Notes: a model not told the origin generated them from the sequence alone. A stretch of DNA of 64,000 nucleotides from an uncultured Clostridia bacterium (GCA_934749845.1 CAKVHQ010000006.1:1-64000), one strand, 5' to 3'. Counted from the stretch's first letter, positions 8,353 to 17,654 are shown. Translations and numbers: made by a program.

Positions 8353-9252
8353 ATGAAAAAAACAAAGAACATAATTTTAAGCCTATTTATCGCCTGTGTT
8401 ATGATATTATCCACATTCACTTTGTGTGCTTGTTCTAATACAAAACCTACAACAAAAATTAACGACATTTACAGCATGGGTATGGTCACCGCAGTACGAT
8501 TTTTAAATGTAAATAATCAAAGTCGCCATGCAAGAAAAGTAAGTGACCTTACTGATACAAGCAAAAATACAATAACTAAATTCGCGGATATGTTTGATGG
8601 ACTTGCTGGAAACATTATCTCGCCAGTTGAATCTAAAACCACACAAGAAGATGGAGTTTATAGCGTCTACCCTAACAAACTATCTTTAACTATCAATAAT
8701 GAAAAGTACACTATGTACTTCCATGAAGTTATTGAAGGAACAACTCAAGAAATCGACGAAAATGAAATTGAAACAGAAACAAAATCTTTTCTATATGGAA
8801 TAGTGGTAAGAGAATCAGGCGAAATCAAAATTGAATTAAATGTTGTTGGCAGTAGAGAAATTGAAGTTGAAAACAAAAACGGAAACATCAGTACAGAAAG
8901 CGAATTAAAACTCTTATTCTCAAGTGAACAACTTTTTGCATCTAACACTGATTCATTTGAAGACATTGAACTATTAAAAATAAATAACTATGTTTTAATT
9001 GAGCAAGAATTAGAAGATAATGAAATCGAATATTCTTATACTACCAAATATAATGGCACTGAAAAAAAAGTTGAACTAGAATGGGATAATAACAAAAAAT
9101 TTGAAATAGAGTTTGAAGAAAATGGCGTTAAAACAAAATATAAATTAGTTAAACTAGCACAAAATTATTACGAAATAAAAGTAATAAATGCTAACTCAAA
9201 AGATAAATTTTTTATACAAAAAGAAAATGAGAATTGGTTATTTAAAGATTAA
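8353..9252 (+). CDS. Lipoprotein, unknown function
   Basis: 299 aa with GGAGG seven bases upstream. Signal peptide about residues 1-26 with lipobox TLCAC, so acylation at Cys27 (CSNTKP). The mature part is acidic and beta-rich, with repeated hydrophilic strands (SLTINNEKYTMYFHEV, EIKIELNVVGSREIEVENKN, KKVELEWDNNKKFEIEFEEN, KTKYKLVKLAQNYYEIKV). This periodic pattern suggests a beta-clam or barrel similar to lipoproteins that bind partners at the cell surface. No catalytic motif. It is preceded by 72 gene-free bases and followed by a terminator. Confidence 0.65.
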   Translation: MKKTKNIILSLFIACVMILSTFTLCACSNTKPTTKINDIYSMGMVTAVRFLNVNNQSRHARKVSDLTDTSKNTITKFADMFDGLAGNIISPVESKTTQEDGVYSVYPNKLSLTINNEKYTMYFHEVIEGTTQEIDENEIETETKSFLYGIVVRESGEIKIELNVVGSREIEVENKNGNISTESELKLLFSSEQLFASNTDSFEDIELLKINNYVLIEQELEDNEIEYSYTTKYNGTEKKVELEWDNNKKFEIEFEENGVKTKYKLVKLAQNYYEIKVINANSKDKFFIQKENENWLFKD

Positions 9253-9254
9253 AT

Positions 9255-9282
9255 AAAAAGCCACTATTTAAAGTGGTTTTTT
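9255..9282. terminator. Bidirectional terminator between lipoprotein gene and argS
   Basis: CCACT (9261-9265) and AGTGG (9272-9276) extended by A-T pairs, with T-runs on both sides. It serves the convergent lipoprotein gene (+) and argS (-). Confidence 0.8.
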
Positions 9283-9283
9283 A

Positions 9284-11074
9284 TTACATTTTTTCAGGGG
9301 CGTTAACCGAAATGCAATTCAAGGCATTAGCCATTACATTTTTTACGCATGAAACGAAAGCCATCATAGATTTTGTGTATTCTTCGTTGCTTTCATCAAC
9401 AAGTTTGATATCAGTTCCCCAAAGTGAATGGAAAAGTGACGCAAACTCTTTTAAATAATCAACTATCATGTTAGGTGCAAATTTTTGTGCAGATTGCAAG
9501 ATAACTTGTGGATATTTTGCCATAAGCACGATTATTTCTTTGATGAGTTTTGGACAATTTTGCACAAATCCATCAAAGTCTTTTGCATTAAAACTATAAT
9601 CATAGCCAAATTTTGACTTGAAATTTCTTAAAATTGAATTTGCTCTTGCATAGGCATATTGAATATAGTAAACCAAATTTTCTTTTGATTTTTCCTTAAC
9701 CTTAACAAGGTCAAACGTCATTTGAGTATCTGGGCTTTTTGAAAGCATAAACAATTTTAGTTCGTCAACATTTATTTCTTTTGCAACATCGCTTAACAGC
9801 ACGAATGTGCCTTTTCGTTTGCTCATTTTAAATGGTTCGCCATTTTTTTCTAATGCTACCATTTGGCAAAGCACAACTTCTAGTTTTGCTTGGTGCTGTG
9901 AAAGTGCATCAACAGCACTTGTTATTCTCTTCACATAGCCGCCATGGTCTGCTCCAAAGATATCAATCATTTTGTTAAAGCCACGGTCGAATTTGTCTTT
10001 GTGGTATGCAATATCGCTTGCAAAATAAGTTGTTGTTCCGTCTGGTCTAGCAATTACCCTGTCTTTGTCGTCCCCAAACAGTGTTGACCTAAACAATGTT
10101 TGAAGTTGATTTGAATACTTTGACTCTTCTTGTTCTTCTTCGTTTGCACTGCCACCAATTGGAGCATCTAACTTGCCTTTGTAAACATAAGGAAGTTCAA
10201 CTTTATTGCCATCTTCGTCTATTTTTTCCGCCTTCATGGTTGATAGATATTCGATTGCTTTTTGAATTTTGCCCGCATTAACGATGTCGGTTTCGGACAC
10301 AAACGAGTCATATTCAAGCCCTAGCAAACGCAAATCGCTTTTAATAATTTCCATCATAGCATTTACCGCTGGCTCTTTAAACTTATTATAAAAATCTTGC
10401 TCGCTTATTTTAACAAACTTGTCGCCATACTCTAGTTTTATTGAATTTGCATAATCAAGCAAATAATCGCCAGGGTAACAACCTTCTGGAACATTCTCTC
10501 CCACATGAAGTCCACATGCCTGCTCGTAGCGGAATTGAATGGACTTAACAAGTGTGTGAATTTGAACGCCATAATCGTTTATATAGTATTCTTTGGTAAC
10601 ATCATAGCCCGCTTTTTTCATAAGTCTTGCAATGGCAAGCCCCAAAATTGCTCCTCTGCAGTGACCAACATGAAGTGGTCCAGTTGGGTTGGCAGAAATA
10701 AACTCCAATAAAACTTTTTCCTTTGCTTCTCCATTACCAAAATTGTCTTTATCTAAATTTATTTCAGTTAAAAATTTCTCCCAAAGTTCATGCTTAAATG
10801 TTATGTTAATATAACCGTTTATTGCGGTTACATCAAGAATATAATCCAAATTTTTTATTAAAGCAGAAAGTTCCTGTGCAATTTGATTTGGGTTTTTTTG
10901 CAAAGTTTTTGCATAAATCATAGCAACATTGGTTGAATAGTCTGCCCCCGCCTTTACTGGTGGTATGGTAAAGCGAATGTTATTTGCTAGTTTTGGGTTT
11001 TCTATATACGCTTCCCCCAAATATTTTTTTATTATTTCAATTAAATCCGCGTCAACTTTTTTAAATAAGTCCAT
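9284..11074 (-). CDS. argS: Arginyl-tRNA synthetase
   Basis: 596 aa; class I synthetase charging tRNA-Arg in the cytoplasm. The ATG at 11074 was chosen because TAGGAG precedes it; 10 more codons in frame have no such site. The N-terminal additional domain (tRNA D-loop recognition) spans about residues 1-110. The HIGH-type motif is HVGH at about 135 inside ANPTGPLHVGHCRGA, and the KMSKS-type motif is FKMSKRKG near 407. The C-terminal anticodon-binding helices end at the stop. Length is a little over the usual 550-580, with an insertion around DEDGNKVELPYVYKGKLD. The gene is monocistronic and has no T-box upstream. Confidence 0.95.
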   Translation of the reverse strand: MDLFKKVDADLIEIIKKYLGEAYIENPKLANNIRFTIPPVKAGADYSTNVAMIYAKTLQKNPNQIAQELSALIKNLDYILDVTAINGYINITFKHELWEKFLTEINLDKDNFGNGEAKEKVLLEFISANPTGPLHVGHCRGAILGLAIARLMKKAGYDVTKEYYINDYGVQIHTLVKSIQFRYEQACGLHVGENVPEGCYPGDYLLDYANSIKLEYGDKFVKISEQDFYNKFKEPAVNAMMEIIKSDLRLLGLEYDSFVSETDIVNAGKIQKAIEYLSTMKAEKIDEDGNKVELPYVYKGKLDAPIGGSANEEEQEESKYSNQLQTLFRSTLFGDDKDRVIARPDGTTTYFASDIAYHKDKFDRGFNKMIDIFGADHGGYVKRITSAVDALSQHQAKLEVVLCQMVALEKNGEPFKMSKRKGTFVLLSDVAKEINVDELKLFMLSKSPDTQMTFDLVKVKEKSKENLVYYIQYAYARANSILRNFKSKFGYDYSFNAKDFDGFVQNCPKLIKEIIVLMAKYPQVILQSAQKFAPNMIVDYLKEFASLFHSLWGTDIKLVDESNEEYTKSMMAFVSCVKNVMANALNCISVNAPEKM

Positions 11075-11196
11075 AATTTCTCCTAAACTTGAAAAGTTTA
11101 ACATATTAGCATATAAAATGTCAAACTATATAATTTATTCTTGAATTAAATACTTTTTAGTAGTAAATAAACTATTAGAGATGTGTACACAAAAAC

Positions 11197-11225
11197 AAAA
11201 AAAGGCTAAAGTTTAGCCCTTTTTT
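11197..11225 (-). terminator. Terminator of RNase P RNA
   Basis: GGCTAAA and TTTAGCC (11204-11218) with a run of seven T on the minus strand directly after the RNA. Confidence 0.85.
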
Positions 11226-11569
11226 AATGAGTCAGTCTGTAAGCCGAGTTCTGTATTAAACGGTCATCTATCTAGGCATACTGTTCCCAATATGCTCGAG
11301 CGGTGTATATGGCTTGACGAACAGCCGTTTAGCGCCATTTTTACCTTACATCAGGTGGGGTTTACAATGCCCTGCTTGTCACCAAGCAAGCGGTGGTCTC
11401 TTACACTCGCCATTTCAACCTTGCCATTTGATAAACAAATTCGGCGGTTTGTTTTCTGTTGCACTTTCCTTAAAGTCGCCTTCACTAGCAGTTAACTAGC
11501 ACCCTGTTCTGTGATGCTCGGACTTTCCTCGTGGGTTATTACCCCCGCGACCGTCTGGCTAACTCACTA
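11226..11569 (-). ncRNA. rnpB: RNase P RNA (bacterial type A)
   Basis: The catalytic RNA that removes 5' leaders from pre-tRNA. Minus-strand landmarks in order: GTTAGCCAGACGGTCGC at the 5' end, GAGGAAAGTCCGAGC (P4 and CRI), GTGCAACAGAAAACAAACCGCC, GGTAAGA-like segment GTAAGAGACCACCGC, CCCCACCTGATGTAAGG, TGCCTAGATAGATGACCG, and ACAGAACTCGGCTTACAG at the 3' end. The ends pair as P1 (AGTGAGTTAG with CTGACTCATT). About 344 nt, a usual size for type A. End positions are accurate to a few bases. Confidence 0.95.
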
Positions 11570-11625
11570 TGTGTATTTTACACCTTTTTAAAAGTTTGTC
11601 AACTACTATTTTTTGGAAATTGAAA

Positions 11626-12330
11626 TTACGACTCAAAAATATTTTTTCCTTTCAAATATCTCTTTATCGTGTTAAGTGCCTTATTCTCCAATCTTGAAAT
11701 GTAAGACCTGCTAATGTTAAGCATTTTTGCCACTTCTCGTTGAGTGTAGGCAGGCGTATTATTTAAGCCAAAGCGCAAAGAAATTATTTGATATTCACGC
11801 TGTGGCAATATCGTTTTAATTAGCCTTTCAACATCGCGAGACAGCATATTATTTTCCACTGACTTTGTTAAGTCATCAACCTCGTTTGGAATTATGTCTT
11901 GAAGGCAAATTTCGTTTCCATCTTTGTCTTTTCCCAAACTTTCTTCCAAACTGTACACTTGGTTGTGCTTTTTTGTCATTCTAAGGAGCATTAAAATTTC
12001 ATTTTCGATACATCGTGCAGCATAAGTTGATAGTTGAGTGTTTTTTCCAAGTTCATATGTATTTATTGCTTTTATTAAACCTATCGTGCCAACGCTTATT
12101 AAATCGTCCGCCTCCCCTGCAGTTGAGTACTTTTTAACTATATGTGCCACCAAACGCAAGTTGTGTTGAATAAGCCTATCTTTTGCCTTCATGTCCCCGT
12201 TTTTAAAAGCCTTTATGCATTCAGTTTCTTCCTCTTGGCTTAACGGTTTGGGAAACCCAGTTGCGTTATTCACAAAGCCTGTAAAACACATAATTTTGCT
12301 TAAAAAATTGATAAAACTTTCTATTATCAT
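11626..12330 (-). CDS. sigK: Sporulation sigma factor SigK
   Basis: 234 aa. This late mother-cell sigma factor directs RNA polymerase to coat and maturation genes. The N-terminus MIIESFINFLSKIMCFTGFV is the hydrophobic pro-sequence typical of pro-SigK, removed by SpoIVFB in Bacillus. Region 2 (NLRLVAHIVKKYS, DDLISVGTIGLIKAI, LSTYAARCIENEILM) and region 4 (LPQREYQIISLRFGL, TQREVAKMLNISRSYISRLE) are both intact. The gene is not split, so there is no skin element here. The start has AAGGAG. A sigma-E-like promoter is visible upstream. It implies that the organism sporulates or descends from spore-formers. Confidence 0.92.
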   Translation of the reverse strand: MIIESFINFLSKIMCFTGFVNNATGFPKPLSQEEETECIKAFKNGDMKAKDRLIQHNLRLVAHIVKKYSTAGEADDLISVGTIGLIKAINTYELGKNTQLSTYAARCIENEILMLLRMTKKHNQVYSLEESLGKDKDGNEICLQDIIPNEVDDLTKSVENNMLSRDVERLIKTILPQREYQIISLRFGLNNTPAYTQREVAKMLNISRSYISRLENKALNTIKRYLKGKNIFES

Positions 12331-12360
12331 TAACGAACTCCTTAAAGTTTTGATAATAGA

Positions 12361-12387
12361 TTTATATGCCGAATAATGTCTAATATT
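12361..12387 (-). promoter_or_regulatory. Possible sigma-E-type promoter of sigK
   Basis: On the minus strand CAATATT and CATATAAAT stand 13 bases apart, close to the Bacillus sigma-E consensus (ATATT, about 14 bases, CATACAnT). In Bacillus sigK is transcribed by sigma-E. The match is imperfect in the spacer and in two positions. Confidence 0.4.
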
Positions 12388-12446
12388 GCTTGTACAAACA
12401 AAACATACAAATGATTATTTCACCCAAAAAAAACAAAAATGCAGTA

Positions 12447-12475
12447 TTGACTTATACTCACTTTAATGCTAAAAT
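12447..12475 (+). promoter_or_regulatory. Sigma-A promoter of the GNAT gene
   Basis: TTGACT (12447-12452), 17-base spacer, TAAAAT (12470-12475), 24 bases before the ATG at 12500. Confidence 0.65.
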
Positions 12476-12499
12476 TGTTAAAAATAATTGAGGAAAGAA

Positions 12500-13120
12500 A
12501 TGAAAGTTAAACAATTAAATGACCTTGTTGTGATAACAAACTTACAGCGTTATATAAAAAATATAAGAACTTCACTTGACGCCGATAAAATTATAGTTGC
12601 GTGCGACAAAAACGACAGACTTGTTATGCTATGCCAACGCAAATTGATTCACAAATCATATATATCCTTAACCGAAATTACCATTTCACAACTTATTTTA
12701 AAAGACGACAAATCAATCGACCGCTGTATTGTTGGACACTGCGATTATTACTACGAATCCGAACTCTTAAGAAGCAAATCAATTTTTCTTGATGAAATTT
12801 CCGTTCATATGGGAACGGATATTGACAGAGGCTATGGCAGTTTGATGATAAGATACTTGCAAGCCGTTGCTAAAAAAAGCCTAACCACCCAAATCAAAGG
12901 CGTGTTTGTTCCATTCTTTCCTGGAAACGAATCGACTGCTAGAAATTTTTATATAAGAAATGGCTTTAAATTTGTTAACTCAAAAGAAAATGGTTGCACT
13001 TTTATTGTTAAAAAGCGTTATGCTTTCACTCCTCTTAAAACAAAAAATTTGTTAGGAATTGACTTTTCGCTAGACACTTTTAAGCGCCACGAAAAAGAAG
13101 AAATTTTTGATTATCTATAA
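12500..13120 (+). CDS. GNAT-family N-acetyltransferase
   Basis: 206 aa from the ATG at 12500, which has GAGGA upstream; a TTG four codons earlier overlaps that site. The acetyl-CoA binding motif A is seen at about residues 100-122 (ISVHMGTDIDRGYGSLMI, with RGYGS in place of the usual Q/RxxGxG/A), and motif B at about 143-158 (ESTARNFYIRNGFKFV). The first half is not typical and may recognise the substrate, which is unknown. It is divergent from sigK and convergent with the RNase J gene. Confidence 0.75.
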   Translation: MKVKQLNDLVVITNLQRYIKNIRTSLDADKIIVACDKNDRLVMLCQRKLIHKSYISLTEITISQLILKDDKSIDRCIVGHCDYYYESELLRSKSIFLDEISVHMGTDIDRGYGSLMIRYLQAVAKKSLTTQIKGVFVPFFPGNESTARNFYIRNGFKFVNSKENGCTFIVKKRYAFTPLKTKNLLGIDFSLDTFKRHEKEEIFDYL

Positions 13121-13152
13121 AAAAAACGATTGAATTTTCAATCGTTTTTTTA
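13120..13152. terminator. Bidirectional terminator
   Basis: ACGATTGAA (13126-13134) and TTCAATCGT (13137-13145) with A-runs and T-runs on either side; shared by the GNAT gene and RNase J gene. Confidence 0.85.
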
Positions 13153-13161
13153 ATTATAATA

Positions 13162-15270
13162 TTAGTTTTCAACCACTACTGCAAGCACCATTGGTTTACG
13201 CTTTGTCTTTTTAAAGAAAAAGTTTGCTAGTGCTTTTTTAATGCTGTTTTTAAGTGCTTGAACATCCCAATCTTCAAGGTTTGTTTGAGAAACTACTTCT
13301 CTAACAACCTGTCTGCCTTCTCTTATTAAGCTTTCCATTTCGCTTTGATAAATTAAGCCACGAGAGATAATATCTGGCCCAGATGTTATTTCCTTTGTAA
13401 CTTGGTTAATTCCAACGATAGCAACTGCCAAACCGTCTTCACTGAGTTGTCGTCTATCTCTTAAAACAGAACTATCACTGTCGCCAAGACCAAGTCCGTC
13501 AACAAGTCTTTCGCCTGCTGGAACTTTTCCTGCAACCTTAATTGACCTTGAATTTACTTCAACAACATTGCCAACTTCTGCTAGCACAACATTTCTTGGC
13601 TCCATGCCAAGTCTAACAGCCAAGTCTTTGTGGAGTTTTAAGTGTCTGTATTCGCCATGAACTGGCATAAAGAATTTTGGCTTAACAAGTTTGTGAATTA
13701 GTTTTATTTCTTCTTGGTGTGCGTGACCAGAGGCATGAACTGCTTCAAGCGAATTGTAAATAACCTGACAGCCAAGTTTGTATAAAGCATTGATAACATT
13801 GTTGATTGATTTTTCGTTACCTGGAATTGGTGCTGCGCTAATAATAACAGCATCGTGTTCGTTAAGTTTAATTTTTTGGAATTCGCCACTAGCCATTCTT
13901 GTTAATGCACTCATAGGCTCGCCTTGACTTCCTGTTGTGATAACCAAAACTTCTTTATCTTGATATTTACCAATATCGTCAATATCAATAAAAATTTTAG
14001 GATTAAATTTAAGTTCGCCAATTTTGTAGGCAGTTTCGGTTACATTTTGCATGCTTCTGCCTGTGAAAGTTACTTTTCTATTATATTTTTCGGCAAGAGT
14101 TAAAAGTTGTTGAAGTCTATGCACATTACTTGCAAAGGTTGCAACAATAATTCTTTCATCGCTAAATCTATCAAAAAGTTCATCAAGTTTTTTGCCAACC
14201 TGACTTTCACTCATGGAGTGACCTTCTCTTTCGATGTTTGTGCTTTCACAAGTTAAAAGCAAAACTCCTTGATTGCCAAGTTCTGCAAAACGAGCAAGGT
14301 CTGTGGTTTTTCCGTCTATAGAAGTATAGTCAATTTTAAAGTCGCCAGTGTGAACCATAACGCCAGCAGGGCAAGTTATTGCCATGCCCATTGAGCCTGC
14401 AATACTATGGTTTACTCTAATAAATTCAACACTAAAACAACCAAGTTTAACAACTTCTCTTTCTTTAACGCAATTTAATTTTGCTTTAATTTTTGGAAAT
14501 TCTCTTAATTTGTTTTGAATGAGAGCAATAGTTAGTTTGCTTCCGTAAACAGGAACTTCAAGCTCGTTCAAAACATAAGGCATTGCGCCAATATGGTCCT
14601 CGTGACCATGAGTCACAACAATACCACGAATTCTTTCCTTGTTTTGTGTTAAGTATGTTATTTCCGGCACAACAAGGTCTATACCTGGCATCAACTCGCC
14701 ATATGGGAATGTTGAGCCACAATCGACAACAATAATATCTCTGCCATATTCAAGTGCCATCATATTTTTGCCAATTTCGCCCACACCGCCAAGGAAGATA
14801 ACTTTTAATGAGTTTTTTGATTTCTTCTCTAGGTTTGGAACTTTTTGGTTTTCACTATCGTCTAACGAAATGATTTGTTCCATGCTGTGCTTATGATTTT
14901 CCGCATCAATTTTTTCAAACAAATTAAGTTTTTTTGGTTTTTGCACTTGTTTTTTCTTGAAATCATTTGCGGTTTCGGTTGAATAGGTTGTCATTCTTAC
15001 TGGTTTTTGTTCGTTTGTTTGAGCAACAGTTGTTGCTGGTTTTCTTACTGTTTTTCCAGACAAGTCAACACCATTTAATTCAACATTATTAAGTCCATCT
15101 GTATTTTTTATTTTGCTTTTAAATGGATTTGAATATCTTTTTGTTGGTCTTTTGCCAATAACATCTTTCGCCGTTTTTTGCGGACTTTGTTTTACACTTT
15201 CTGTTTGTGCTTGAACAGGCTTTGTTGACACACTATTTAGAAAAATGTTTTTTGTTGGTTTTTCGTTCAT
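13162..15270 (-). CDS. rnj: Ribonuclease J with a long N-terminal extension
   Basis: 702 aa from the ATG at 15270 (AAGGAG upstream). RNase J is an mRNA-decay and RNA-maturation enzyme with 5'-3' exonuclease and endonuclease activity. The metallo-beta-lactamase core starts near residue 154 (LKVIFLGGVGEIGKNMM); HGHEDHIGA at about 221 binds the two zinc ions, HTGDFKID and a beta-CASP part (ATFASNVHRLQQL, SGHAHQEEI) follow, and a C-terminal domain ends in FFFKKTKRKPMV. The first 150 residues are low-complexity, rich in Lys, Gln, Thr and Asn. Typical family members are about 555 aa, so the extension is extra and probably disordered. Confidence 0.92.
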   Translation of the reverse strand: MNEKPTKNIFLNSVSTKPVQAQTESVKQSPQKTAKDVIGKRPTKRYSNPFKSKIKNTDGLNNVELNGVDLSGKTVRKPATTVAQTNEQKPVRMTTYSTETANDFKKKQVQKPKKLNLFEKIDAENHKHSMEQIISLDDSENQKVPNLEKKSKNSLKVIFLGGVGEIGKNMMALEYGRDIIVVDCGSTFPYGELMPGIDLVVPEITYLTQNKERIRGIVVTHGHEDHIGAMPYVLNELEVPVYGSKLTIALIQNKLREFPKIKAKLNCVKEREVVKLGCFSVEFIRVNHSIAGSMGMAITCPAGVMVHTGDFKIDYTSIDGKTTDLARFAELGNQGVLLLTCESTNIEREGHSMSESQVGKKLDELFDRFSDERIIVATFASNVHRLQQLLTLAEKYNRKVTFTGRSMQNVTETAYKIGELKFNPKIFIDIDDIGKYQDKEVLVITTGSQGEPMSALTRMASGEFQKIKLNEHDAVIISAAPIPGNEKSINNVINALYKLGCQVIYNSLEAVHASGHAHQEEIKLIHKLVKPKFFMPVHGEYRHLKLHKDLAVRLGMEPRNVVLAEVGNVVEVNSRSIKVAGKVPAGERLVDGLGLGDSDSSVLRDRRQLSEDGLAVAIVGINQVTKEITSGPDIISRGLIYQSEMESLIREGRQVVREVVSQTNLEDWDVQALKNSIKKALANFFFKKTKRKPMVLAVVVEN

Positions 15271-15421
15271 AATAACTCCTTTTAGTTTAATTTTTACACT
15301 CATTTAATGAGTTTTGTTATAAATTTTCAAAACAAACATAAACGCAAAAACCTCGACTTCAAAAAGTCTTTTTCGTGCGTTATCTTTTGTTTTTTAATTT
15401 AAAATATAAAACAAAGCAAAA

Positions 15422-16351
15422 TTAAATAATGTTTTTAACTTTGCTAAATTTATCCTGTTCTTCAAGTTTTTTTGGCATTATTATGTTTTGACCGTCACAA
15501 TAATATCTCATTCCCAAACATTCGTAGTAAACAACATTTTTAAATATAATTATGGTTAGTAATGACATCGGCAAAATAATTACCAAAGCAACGCCAAATG
15601 TGAAAAATACTGCAAACATATTTAAAATGAAAAGTAAAACGGAAATAACTAAACTATTGCTGAAAATTGATAGAAATTTTCTGCATATAGCCTTTGTTCC
15701 CTTTTTAATTGCGGTAAACACGCCATAGTTGTTAACTGCCATTGAAACTTCCCAACCAGCAGTTATTGTGATTTTTAAAGCAATCATGAGTAAAACATAC
15801 AAAATGCAAATTAAAGGTGCAATAAACGATTTGGATAGAAGGATATAAATTCCCACTGCACCAAAAGCGATAATTAAGTCCCAAATATAAATTGTAATAA
15901 GTTTAACCAAACCATATTTAACAGACTTTCCAAAATTTGCAACATAACAATTCATAAACCCAAGTTTTAAAGTTGTGCTCATAAACGAACGAACATCGTC
16001 TGTTACTGGCAAAGTGCAAAGTCCGTCAACAAAATAATATAGCGTTACAGAAACTATGCCAACTGCTAAAAATAGAGGCATTAAGTTTGCGTTTACAATT
16101 ATTTCATAAAACTTTTTTGCTATTAAAATTAAAATTTCAATCAAATTATTAAAATTAAAATTTAAAAACATTTTACTCAAGTTTTCTTGTAAAAATCCAA
16201 AAAATCCTTGATTTATCAGTGTATTGATTATAGGCAAAGAAACGACGGTTGTCAAGCCCATTATACAAATAAACACAATTATTTTGTACAAAAGGATTTT
16301 CCAAACCGAAGAAAAATTGTTAATTAAAAGTTTAAAAGTGTTTTTAAACAT
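15422..16351 (-). CDS. Polytopic membrane protein, unknown function
   Basis: 309 aa with about six hydrophobic helices (about residues 15-40, 88-110, 148-172, 176-200, 232-260 and 264-285). There is a soluble C-terminal tail (GQNIIMPKKLEEQDKFSK). It follows a second membrane protein gene by 22 bases and shares general design with it (long N-terminal hydrophobic hairpin, central amphipathic region), so the two probably form an operon and perhaps a complex. The family is not recognised. Spo- or DUF975-type proteins look similar at this level, but I cannot claim either. Confidence 0.6.
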   Translation of the reverse strand: MFKNTFKLLINNFSSVWKILLYKIIVFICIMGLTTVVSLPIINTLINQGFFGFLQENLSKMFLNFNFNNLIEILILIAKKFYEIIVNANLMPLFLAVGIVSVTLYYFVDGLCTLPVTDDVRSFMSTTLKLGFMNCYVANFGKSVKYGLVKLITIYIWDLIIAFGAVGIYILLSKSFIAPLICILYVLLMIALKITITAGWEVSMAVNNYGVFTAIKKGTKAICRKFLSIFSNSLVISVLLFILNMFAVFFTFGVALVIILPMSLLTIIIFKNVVYYECLGMRYYCDGQNIIMPKKLEEQDKFSKVKNII

Positions 16352-16373
16352 ATCGTCACCTTATCTTTTGATA

Positions 16374-17189
16374 TCAATAGTTATAATATTTCCTATTGTC
16401 GTATCTGTTTATGTTTGAAAGTTCAAAGTATGAAGTCATGCAAAGCGAAGTGTAATAAATGAATAATAGTAAAACGCCCAAAATGTTTGTGATATATGCA
16501 AGGTTGCCCTTAAGTAAGCATGCAAGCGGAATTATAACCACAAAAGGTACAAGCATTGCAAGCAAGTAAGAGAAAGTGTTTTTGTTCATGAGTTTAATTG
16601 AATTTGCTATTGCCTGTTTTGTTGGGTATCCGCTAATAAGCATATTTGGAATGGTTAAAAATATAATTGATGTTATGAACATGAAAATTATAAATTTAAT
16701 CACGCACAAAATTACTGCCAAAACAATATTTAAAACTGTTGGTTGATTTCCTATTCCACTGCAAATTATATGAAGCAAAATAATTAAACCAGAAAGCAAA
16801 AATTGCAAAACAAACCAAATTAGCAAAATGATTGACAAGTTTACAATAACAACAAGGATATTGTTGTTTAGGTATTGGAACATGCTTTTGTAGTTGAGTT
16901 TTCCACTACGCATATGATTTTCCATTTGACCGATTGCAAGACTTACGAAAACTGAAAGTACGGCAATTCCAAGAACAACCAAAATTATTGGCAAAATTTT
17001 AAAATCAATTAAAGAATAAAAAATGTCGCCAAAACTTCTAACCGTTATTTTTGAATAGTTTGTCATAAATTCAAAAGTTTTGAATGGCGAAAGCAAACCG
17101 CCAAAATATGCGGTTGGAACAATCGCTAACAAAAAAATGTATAGAAAATTTTTAAAAATATAACCAAAACTTAATTTAACATATTTCAT
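16374..17189 (-). CDS. Polytopic membrane protein, unknown function
   Basis: 271 aa, six hydrophobic helices (about residues 10-30, 64-88, 110-140, 150-180, 205-225 and 232-252). First gene of a pair with the 309-aa protein. The motif KQAIANSIKLMNKNTFSYLLA before the last helices resembles the glycerophosphoryl-diester/DUF975-like membrane families, where an amphipathic helix precedes the last hairpin, but no specific assignment is possible. No catalytic residues are apparent. The upstream region is AT-rich; no clear promoter found. Confidence 0.6.
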   Translation of the reverse strand: MKYVKLSFGYIFKNFLYIFLLAIVPTAYFGGLLSPFKTFEFMTNYSKITVRSFGDIFYSLIDFKILPIILVVLGIAVLSVFVSLAIGQMENHMRSGKLNYKSMFQYLNNNILVVIVNLSIILLIWFVLQFLLSGLIILLHIICSGIGNQPTVLNIVLAVILCVIKFIIFMFITSIIFLTIPNMLISGYPTKQAIANSIKLMNKNTFSYLLAMLVPFVVIIPLACLLKGNLAYITNILGVLLLFIYYTSLCMTSYFELSNINRYDNRKYYNY

Positions 17190-17315
17190 AATTCTACCTG
17201 TATAAATTATATATCAAAAACAATTAAGTTGCAACAATTATTATTAAACAATCGGCAAAATAATTTAGTTAGACAATTTATTGACAAATTTTTTACTTTT
17301 TAAACTGATTAAATG

Positions 17316-17347
17316 CAAAAAAAGACGGCTTTTTAGCGCCGTCTTTC
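17316..17347 (-). terminator. Terminator of the phage-head operon
   Basis: AAGACGGC (17322-17329) and GCCGTCTT (17338-17345), followed on the minus strand by a T-run. It is the strongest hairpin of the phage region and ends the operon cleanly before the flanking chromosomal gene. Confidence 0.9.
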
Positions 17348-17363
17348 CCTAGTTTGTCTATGG

Positions 17364-17654
17364 TTATTTTTGGTCTTTATCATCTTGGTTTGTGTGCTGT
17401 TGATTTTCACCTTCATTAGATTGTTCTAAATTTGTTTCATCGTTAGTTTTGTCGTTGACATTTTCTGTTTCATCTGTTTTTTTGTCTTTTTTTATTATTC
17501 CCAAAGTAACGAAAATACCAAGCACCGCGGTTACAACGCTTGTTATTGCAACTTCGTCCACACTAAACCCGAATGTTGTGCCCAAAGTGTTTATTAAAAG
17601 AATTATTGCTCCAAGTAAACTGATCCAAAAGGTATAATTTTTAAATTTTTTCAT
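17364..17654 (-). CDS. Phage holin, phi LC3 type
   Basis: 96 aa. Residues 1-57 match the small phi-LC3-type holin plan: KKFKNYTFWISLLGAIILLI, a short loop (TLGTTFGFS), then a second helix (VVTAVLGIFVTLGIIKKDKK). A charged tail rich in Asn, Glu, Gln and Asp follows. Holins open the membrane to release an endolysin at lysis. No endolysin gene is present nearby. It overlaps the previous gene by 14 bases and has AAGGAG, so it is translated with the operon. Last gene of the cluster. Confidence 0.75.
   Translation of the reverse strand: MKKFKNYTFWISLLGAIILLINTLGTTFGFSVDEVAITSVVTAVLGIFVTLGIIKKDKKTDETENVNDKTNDETNLEQSNEGENQQHTNQDDKDQK

Noticed and set aside
11075..11196. T-box riboswitch before argS
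   Set aside because: There is no AGGGTGGNACCGCG-like motif or specifier stem; the interval is plain AT-rich sequence.
11292..11499. Open frames inside the RNase P RNA
   Set aside because: The region is explained fully by rnpB, and the frames lack start signals.
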